A DNA stretch of 64,000 nucleotides. Origin: Isoetes taiwanensis. Its lineage: Eukaryota; Streptophyta; Lycopodiopsida; Isoetales; Isoetaceae. Where the stretch lies: NCBI GenBank assembly GCA_021234155.1, contig JAJEKV010000561.1:83437-147436 (forward strand), written 5' to 3'. How positions within the stretch are numbered: the first letter of the stretch is position 1; every line of letters begins with the position of its first letter. Both the position numbers and the translations under genes were made by a program. Under the pieces are notes generated by a model. That model saw only the letters and a program-made list of their open reading frames with translations. It searched no databases and was not told where the DNA came from. Positions 57,265-64,000 of the stretch are shown here, piece by piece.

Positions 57265-59602
57265 CGGAACTGCGATTTGGCTCTGCCAATGGACTCAGAA
57301 CATTGACATTGCCCTGGGGACCAAGTTCCGTGGCCAGAAGACCATCCGACCTCCAAGAAGCGCCAACGTAGCTCATGTCCACCACACTCGTAGTCAATTG
57401 GCCTAGGATGTGGATGCCACATACTGTCGTGGAGGGCGTGAGTGTTTCTATCTTTTGCAAAACCGACCTTGTAACTTGCTCCCTAGGGTAATTTCGCCAT
57501 TACGGATGACTTCGCGAGGTTGATTTCCCATTCCGGAGCCTCCCCGGTGCCCGAACGACAAAACACTGCGGTTTCTACAAGGCCGACCTCGGGATGCTCC
57601 GCGGTTTGACAAGTTCTCTGGCCGTCTCGAATCTTTTGGGCCTTCCCAAAGAGGGCCCCCCGAACGCAGGATCCAACGGCCGGGATAGGGGAATCGGGCC
57701 ACGGCATGGGGTGGTCGTTAGTGTGCGGCCCGTGGGCCGCTGCAGGGCTGCCTCGGGGAACTTTTTGGATCCTCGCCTCTTGGGGGGACTCTCCCCTCTT
57801 GTGAGGGAGCCCCCCAAGGTCCCCGGCCTCGCTTTGACTTGGGGAAGGGTGCCAGCTTGGTTGCCCCCAACTGCCCCGGACCGCTTCTAATGCTAACCCT
57901 TGACCTAGACCTTCCGAAAATTCAAAATTGGGCAGGTCGAGATGAATTAGAATCCAGCTTGCAAAAATCAGAATTTATTTTCGCATACAATGCATTAATT
58001 ACGAATTTGTGAATGTCTTGCCACCGCAAAGCCCTAACTTCTAATTGCCACATCGAGAGAGGAGGACAAGCCCAAACTCCATTCGGTCCTCTTGTTCGAC
58101 TTGCTTCGACGTTGTCCGGTCGCCATGTCCCATGTCCCAATGCGCAGACCAAAAACCGCCCCCAAAACGAAAACCGTTCTAGAACACGACAACCCACGGG
58201 GTTTACGTTTGAAGGCCCTCTCCTTGTCCGGATTCGCCGGGCACCTTAGCGGCGATGTCTTGACATGGAGTGGGGGTGTGCGCCCGAGGCGGGGACCCTA
58301 AAATTCCCCGGAAGCCGCTTGCCGAATTTCCTCTCCCAAAGGCTGGGGACGGCCAGGCGACCTCCCCTCTCGGGAATCCGATTTGGCTCGCCAATAGACT
58401 CGAAACGTCGGCGTTGCCACGGGAACCAAGTTCCGGGTGTGGCGACCACCCCGACCTCCAAGCACCAAAGTAGCTCATGTCCACCACATTTCGTAGTCAA
58501 TTGGCCTAGGATGTGGATGGGATCTTTGTCGGAGGGCGTGAATGTTTCTTTCTTTTGCAAAACCGACTTGTAACTTGCTTCCTAGGGTAACTTCGCCATT
58601 ACGAACGACTTGGCGAGGTCGATTTGCCATTCCGGAGCCTCCCCGGTGCCCGAACAACAAAACACTGCGGTTTCTACAAGGCCGACCTTAGGGACGCTCC
58701 GCGGTTTGACAAGTTCTCCCGGACCGATCTGGAATCTTTTGGGCCTTCCCGAAGAGGGGCCCCTCAACGGATGATCCAACGGTCAGATAGGGGAACCAGG
58801 CTCCGGGAGGGTGGTCGTTAGCGTGCGGCCCCCCGGGGGAGCGCTTCCAGGAAGGGCTGCCTCGGGAACGTTTTTTGATCCAGCCTCCTGGGGTCCGGAC
58901 TCTCCCCTCCTATGAGGGAGCCCTCCAAGGTCCTGGCCTCGTTTGACTTGGGGAAGGGTGCCAGCTCGGTTGCCCCGCAACGGGCTGCCCCGACCGTTCT
59001 AATGCTAACCCTTTGACCTAGACCTTCTCCGAAAATTCCGAAAATTGGGCTGTGTGCTGGAGATGAATTAGGAATCCAGCTGGCAAAAAATCAGAATTTA
59101 TTTTCGTACAATGCATTAATTACGAATTTGTGAATGTCTTGCCACTGCAAAAGCGCCCTCTGACTTCTAATTGCCACATCGGGAGGAGGACAGGCCCAAA
59201 CTCTGTTCCGTCAGTTCCCCTTGCTCCGTTCACCGGCCATGTCCTTCGGTCATGTCCAAGTGCAAAACTCGGCCCCAAAGCGCCAAACCCTTCTAGAACA
59301 CGGCAACCCCACAGGGTTTACGTTTTGAAGACCCTCTCCTTGTCGATTAAATTCGGGGACCTTGCGCCGCGTGTCTTGGCGTGGAGTGGGGGTGTTGACG
59401 CCTTGAGCGAGGACTCTAAAATCCCGAAGCTGCTTGCCCCGAGTTTCCTCTCCCCAAGGCCCCCAGGGACCGGGACGAAGTGACCTCCCCTCTCAAGGAA
59501 CCGCCGATTTGGCTCACGCCAATGGACTCGAACGTCGACATTGCCTTGGGGACCAATTCATTGTGACCACCCGACCTCAAGCTTAAAGTAGCTCATGTCC
59601 AC
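57265..59602 (-). repeat. Repeat R array, inverted block
   Basis: At 57,264/57,265 the unit breaks off after GGGTCTGTCC and continues with GGAACTGCGATTTGGCTCTG, the reverse complement of another part of R. Landmarks then run in reverse order. One full unit lies at about 57,975-59,100, with partial ones either side. It ends at 59,602 where TGTTGATGGC starts unrelated sequence. Confidence 0.9.
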
Positions 59603-62600
59603 TGTTGATGGCAAACTGGCTAAGCCACCAACCTCAAGTCAAAGAAGCACTAATCTTGGTCTAGGACCTCGGATCACTTGAGGGTGATCACTGTGTGCTG
59701 AAATATCTGTTCTTAAACTTCCAGAAAACAAGATTTCACTAGTTTCCCAAAAGCTAGAAAAACTACTCTTACTCTAACAGGCACAGAGATCAATGTGCTC
59801 GACATTCTGAACCCAAACAAGCATTGCATGCCACTATGATATCTGAAGAAAGTGCTGTGGAAAGTCTATGCATAGAAGCTTCACGGTTGGTGAGAAATAA
59901 CGATTCTTGACCAAGTCAGAAATTGGTCAATAGACTGGACAGTGCACTAAATTTTGCCAAATAAGAATGGTGATGAATTCTTTATGCAACTAAATTCAGA
60001 CAGTGAACACGAAGTCTGCACAATAAGAGCATGATATTTTCAAGATTGAAAAATTCAGTCTACAATTTGGGAAGCATGTCTAAGCATCTAATGTTCATGA
60101 AGAATAAGACAGACTATAAAACATCAACAGGTTGGTCTTTCTTCTCTTTTTTCTTAGCTTTTCCTTTCCTGAATGGTCGTACTAATGCATCTAGAGTTTT
60201 TGTATGCAACTAGATGCAGAGGTATGGCTTTTTCTTCCTATTTATAGAGTTGATTCAAATATAAATGCATCAAACGATATTTTCCAAGGTCAGATTTTCA
60301 TTAAACTGGAATCAAAGTCATCACATTTGATATCATATCAATGATCAAGATGATCAATCAACAGGACATCTCTAAAATACACAAATCATGAAATTTTGGA
60401 TACAAATCAATCATAATGTGCCTCAGGATCAATCTCTTAAAGCGGGAGGAACTCTAAACATCAATTCGACTTCACACTTCAGTACCGATCTTTGAATCGC
60501 AAAAGCCCAACAATTAATTTTTCATGAATGAATCCCCTTTAAAAAAACTGTTTCCGGCGGATCTTGGCAAATTCGGGATCTTGGCCATGTTTTGGTTGGT
60601 TTAGGTACTTCTTTGGGAAGGGTGGGACGGAAGGGTTAGCCACTACAATGATTGTTGATTTGGTCGAAGAAAAAATCAGTTCTTGGCAAGCTAGGTTTTA
60701 GGGTTCAGAAGTTTTCTTGAGAACAATTATCCCACAGGCAGAATCAAAAATAGGCCAAGGTATAAATAGAGATCTATTTTCATCTCTCTTGATTCACGTG
60801 GTCTTCTCCCCATAAGCTCGGCTCGTGTTTCGACTTGGCATGCGGGGGGCCGCCTTGGCCCTATGAGGATGAGAGGGTAGATAGATGGGGGTAGATGTAG
60901 GTAGGTTTTGCCATTTTTTAAATGAAGCACGCTTCCCAAGAAAACCATTTAGAAGACCAATGCACACTTTTTTCAAAATTTTTGTGCCACCGGCATGACT
61001 TCATGAGGGCTATCGGGTGGTATCATCAAACTTTCAAATGCAATACTTTGATTTTGTGGAAAATTAGTAGGTATTAGACATGGGATTTGGTGAGGTGGCA
61101 TGGAGGAAAACAAGGCTAATGATTTTTACATTTGTCAATCATTTCAATCTTATGGTTGACCATCTTTTTGGGTTTAGTCAACATTTGCCTAGTCATCATT
61201 TGATGATGCAAGGTGATGTGATGATGTGGAATGTAATGGTGTTAAGTGATGTAATGGTATGGAGTGATGTGGTGATGTGGACACTTGTTGCTTAGGTAGC
61301 AACTTGGTGAATGACTTGTGGAAGTGGCAAATGATGAGTGGACCAATGTGGCTTTGTAAGTGATGACATATGTATCTAGTCATCATGCCATGTCATGGAG
61401 GTAGTGACTAGGCAAACTTCGTGTTTAGCTTTTCCTTTCTTTTTTTTTTTTTTTTTTTTTTTTGTATAGCATAAAATGCCCCATTTTGCCACATGGTATG
61501 GGTGTGTGATAGTGGAATGATATGATAGAAAAAAGATGATGTAGAACTTGATGCTTAGGCAATCCTTTGGTGTAACAACTTTGCAAATGGCCCTAGGTAG
61601 TGGTAAGGTCAACTATGGAACAAAAGGCTATGTGTGAGGTGTATGATAGTATGGGGTGTTGGAATGTTGGAGATGTGGAGTATAAGGTAAGGGGAATAGA
61701 AATGACAATATGAGGGGAGAAAAGTACCACTTTAATAGCTTGCAAACTTCATAGGGTCTTCCAATCTTCTAGATGCTTAGATCCTCTCAATATGTAACCT
61801 TGATTCGAGTTCAATGTCAATTTTGGTTCTTGACATAGTATCTTCTTTTCCACCGCAACATAAATAAGATTTGCTGGCACTTTGCCATGTTGCCTTAGCA
61901 GCAACATCATGCTAAACAAGGAAAGGAATGGCTGGTCCCCAGCCTTATGAGCAAATATGACAGAAGAAGAATGATGATGGTGATGCAAGAAAATGGAAAT
62001 TAAAAGGAATATGAGTAGCAAGGGTGACAAAAGAGAAAAAAAATGGAGATGATGTTGGGAAAGTCCTGAACGGCTGGAAATAATGATGTGAGTGATGTTT
62101 GAAATGGATGTCTTCTATAGATGCTCTTATGGAGTTGGAACAAGGACTTGGACTCGAGAGTGAGTTGACTCATGACCGACTTTTGACTTGCTTGACTTCT
62201 TTCAAAAAGATGTGGATCACAGAACCGGTGACTTGAGTTGGGGTGTCTTTTGGCTTCTTCTAAAAGCTGAGCTACCTTTATGGAAGGCTGATGGAAGGTA
62301 GCGGGTTGTGTTCTTTCCAAAAAGATTTTGAAGCAAGGGCTAGATGAGAATGGACCAAAAGGCAGATGATCATGAATGGAATGTATCAAGTGAACTGCCC
62401 AGTGTGGAAAAAAAAAAAAAATATGATGTTATACCATCGCCCTCCCGAACTTAGTTGTGGTAATATTTAGCTGTTTGGGATCCCGTGCATCTGAAGAATT
62501 CTGGCTGATATGAATTGATGGCAACTGCTTGTTTTCAGTGGAGATTATTCGTGACCGATGAACATGGATGACAAGTTTTATATATGTTAGGAAACAACTC

Positions 62601-62885
62601 CTCTTATGCTTTCATGACTGAACTCAACACCGCAACACCATAACACACACAAGATGTCAAAGTTAAACCTATTTTCCCTTTTTTCTTCTTTCTCTTTTTT
62701 CTTTTTTTTTTTTTTATGAAAGCAATTCCAAAATAATACTAAAAAGAGCACAAAAGCATCCACATCTTCAAAGGAACATGCCTATTAATTCTAAAGCTAG
62801 TGTCTCTAATAACTCAAATGACTAACTGTCAATAACTGTCTATTCAAACAAACTCAGCCTACAAACATGTTGTTGTAATACCTTT
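59603..62885. other. Non-coding, possible 3' LTR and downstream region of a minus-strand element
   Basis: The R array stops abruptly at a TG dinucleotide, as an LTR end would. A 45-bp polypyrimidine run (62,672-62,716; purines on minus) lies between here and the integrase remnant, as a polypurine tract would. Other contents are GATG-rich low-complexity DNA (61,195-61,280), a T run at 61,439 and an A run at 62,406. No gene was recognised. Confidence 0.4.
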
Positions 62886-63990
62886 TCAGATGCAATGTGT
62901 TATAGGGTTCATAGAGAACATTGACACATTGTGATATCTTCTAGGAAGTAAGAATTTTAAATTGTTGTCCACGATTTTGTATGGTTCTTCCACAAGCAAC
63001 AAATTTACCCGCCAGGTTTTCCTTGCCTTGTCCCATTTGAGAACTAGCTTCCCTTTAGCCTTCTGTAATTTTGTGGATGGCCTTGAACGCCGCCGCATCT
63101 CTTGCTTTCTTGCCAACATGGTATTCTCTCGCTCAAGCCTCCTCTCCGTATGGAGCAACCTTATCAAACCTTCCTCTATCTCAAGAGATTTGGAATCTTT
63201 AGAGCTAACCTTAATGAGAGAACTCCAATTCCATAATCGAACAATACCAACACCATAGACAAGAGCAAAAGGTGCATGACGGTAGCATTTTTAATTGTAT
63301 TCTATATGCCCGTATGCATCATATGTAATTTAAGGTGCCAATCTTTTATGGACCTCAATTGTTTTCTTGAGAATAGCTGCACCTTTGTTGGCATGATCAC
63401 TGCCATTGCCTGAGGGTAGTATGCCTAGTTTTCACATGCTTTACCTTCTGTCTTAGTGTTGTCGATCATATCATTCATGAACCGAGTGCCCCGTCGTAAA
63501 CTAATTTTCAGAGGGGATGCCAAACCTAGTGCATATGTTTTCATGTAGGAACCAGTGCCAGCCGGGGAAGCATTTGTTTGTCTCAATGGGACGCCTCCAC
63601 TTGGTGAAGAAATCATGTTACCAGTATGTATTCAAGGCCAGAGGGAGAGTTTGATTTATAGGACCTATGAAGTCTAGTCCCCAAGTTTGGAATGGACCTC
63701 GAGACGGATGCTGGGTCAAGCAAAGCAGCTCACACTCCTTCTTCCATGTATCTCGCATTTATGGCATCTCCTCGACATGGTCTCTATAACAATCTTTAAA
63801 CGTTGGTAGGCCAATAGTATCCGCATTCAGTATTTTTCTTTTGCAGGCCAGTCAACAAGAGATAGTGGCCTCCACACCTTTCACAAGCCTCCGCAGATTT
63901 ACCGATCCGCCAACATTCATTAAAACACCGATTGATCAATTCTACATAAGACATCTCCAATCATTCCTTGTATGTTTTTGCTCTTTGAAT
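62886..63990 (-). pseudogene. Ty3/Gypsy-type integrase remnant
   Basis: On minus, starting at the window edge: a Cys-containing stretch near 63,930, then RGPFQTWGLDFIGPI near 63,690 (the integrase core start W-x2-D-x-I-G-P), NICTRFGIPSE near 63,530, APFALVYGVG near 63,270, and KGKLVLKWDKARK near 63,050, then EEPYKIV, the usual post-integrase segment. Stops and frame changes occur throughout. The rest of the polyprotein would lie beyond the right edge of the window. Confidence 0.8.
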
Positions 63991-64000
63991 CTTCAACCGA

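Noticed and set aside
40838-59483. Many 60-246-codon open frames in the R array and LTRs
   Set aside because: They shift frame between otherwise similar repeat copies and occur on both strands of the same sequence; no conserved protein emerges.
61195-61280. GATG/GTGATG-rich stretch as a regulatory array
   Set aside because: Low-complexity sequence with no regular spacing or dyad.

Overview
The window looks like nuclear DNA of a land plant with a large, repeat-rich genome. A homosporous fern is my best guess, but that is inference. The plant call rests on fragments of plant-type genes: a MutS protein fused to a GIY-YIG domain (MSH1), an EngB-type GTPase and a phosphocholine cytidylyltransferase exon. 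The host exons carry GT-AG introns of roughly 0.07 to 1.3 kb, and almost everything else is decayed or nested mobile DNA. I see no CRISPR array, operon or rRNA gene.

Layout. 1-9.1 kb: a frameshifted transposon-type protein (1.15-3.11 kb), an old LTR with its primer-binding site (7.52-8.06 kb) and two 5'-truncated LINE tails. 9.6-11.85 kb: the one gene that reads as complete, a four-exon minus-strand eEF1A lysine methyltransferase. 12.8-13.9 kb: a 5'-truncated, broken MSH1 pseudogene on plus. 16.9-23.1 kb: two copies of a short poly(A)-tailed SINE-like element, two unidentified possible genes, and three intact minus-strand exons of an EngB-like GTPase. 23.5-27.7 kb: a trinucleotide ladder and a nearly full-length two-ORF LINE on minus. 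30.3-31.9 kb: a foldback hairpin, a small plus-strand ORF with a PCNA-binding-type motif and in-frame 51-bp repeats, and one orphan exon of phosphocholine cytidylyltransferase.

32.6-39.5 kb is an array of palindromic TATAAATTTATA units split by a 5.5-kb non-autonomous LTR element (33,333-38,826, site duplication CACCC). That element itself carries a LINE copy and an inverted copy of a satellite-like repeat. 40.6-59.6 kb is dominated by that repeat, here called R (about 1.13 kb). R runs in plus orientation up to 57,264 and minus afterwards. A 10.5-kb LTR element (42,841-53,346) and a 323-bp MITE (53,786-54,108) sit inside R units. 59.6-64 kb holds the 3' part of a decayed Ty3/Gypsy-type element on minus that runs off the window.

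How it fits together: the host genes here do not form a pathway. The window is a stratified insertion record, in which each nested element dates after its target. The most unusual items are a LINE family with a base-pair-conserved 3' hairpin and a TATTC tail, a LINE whose two ORFs share one frame across a UAG, the palindrome array, and tandem tRNA-like units beside an LTR primer site.
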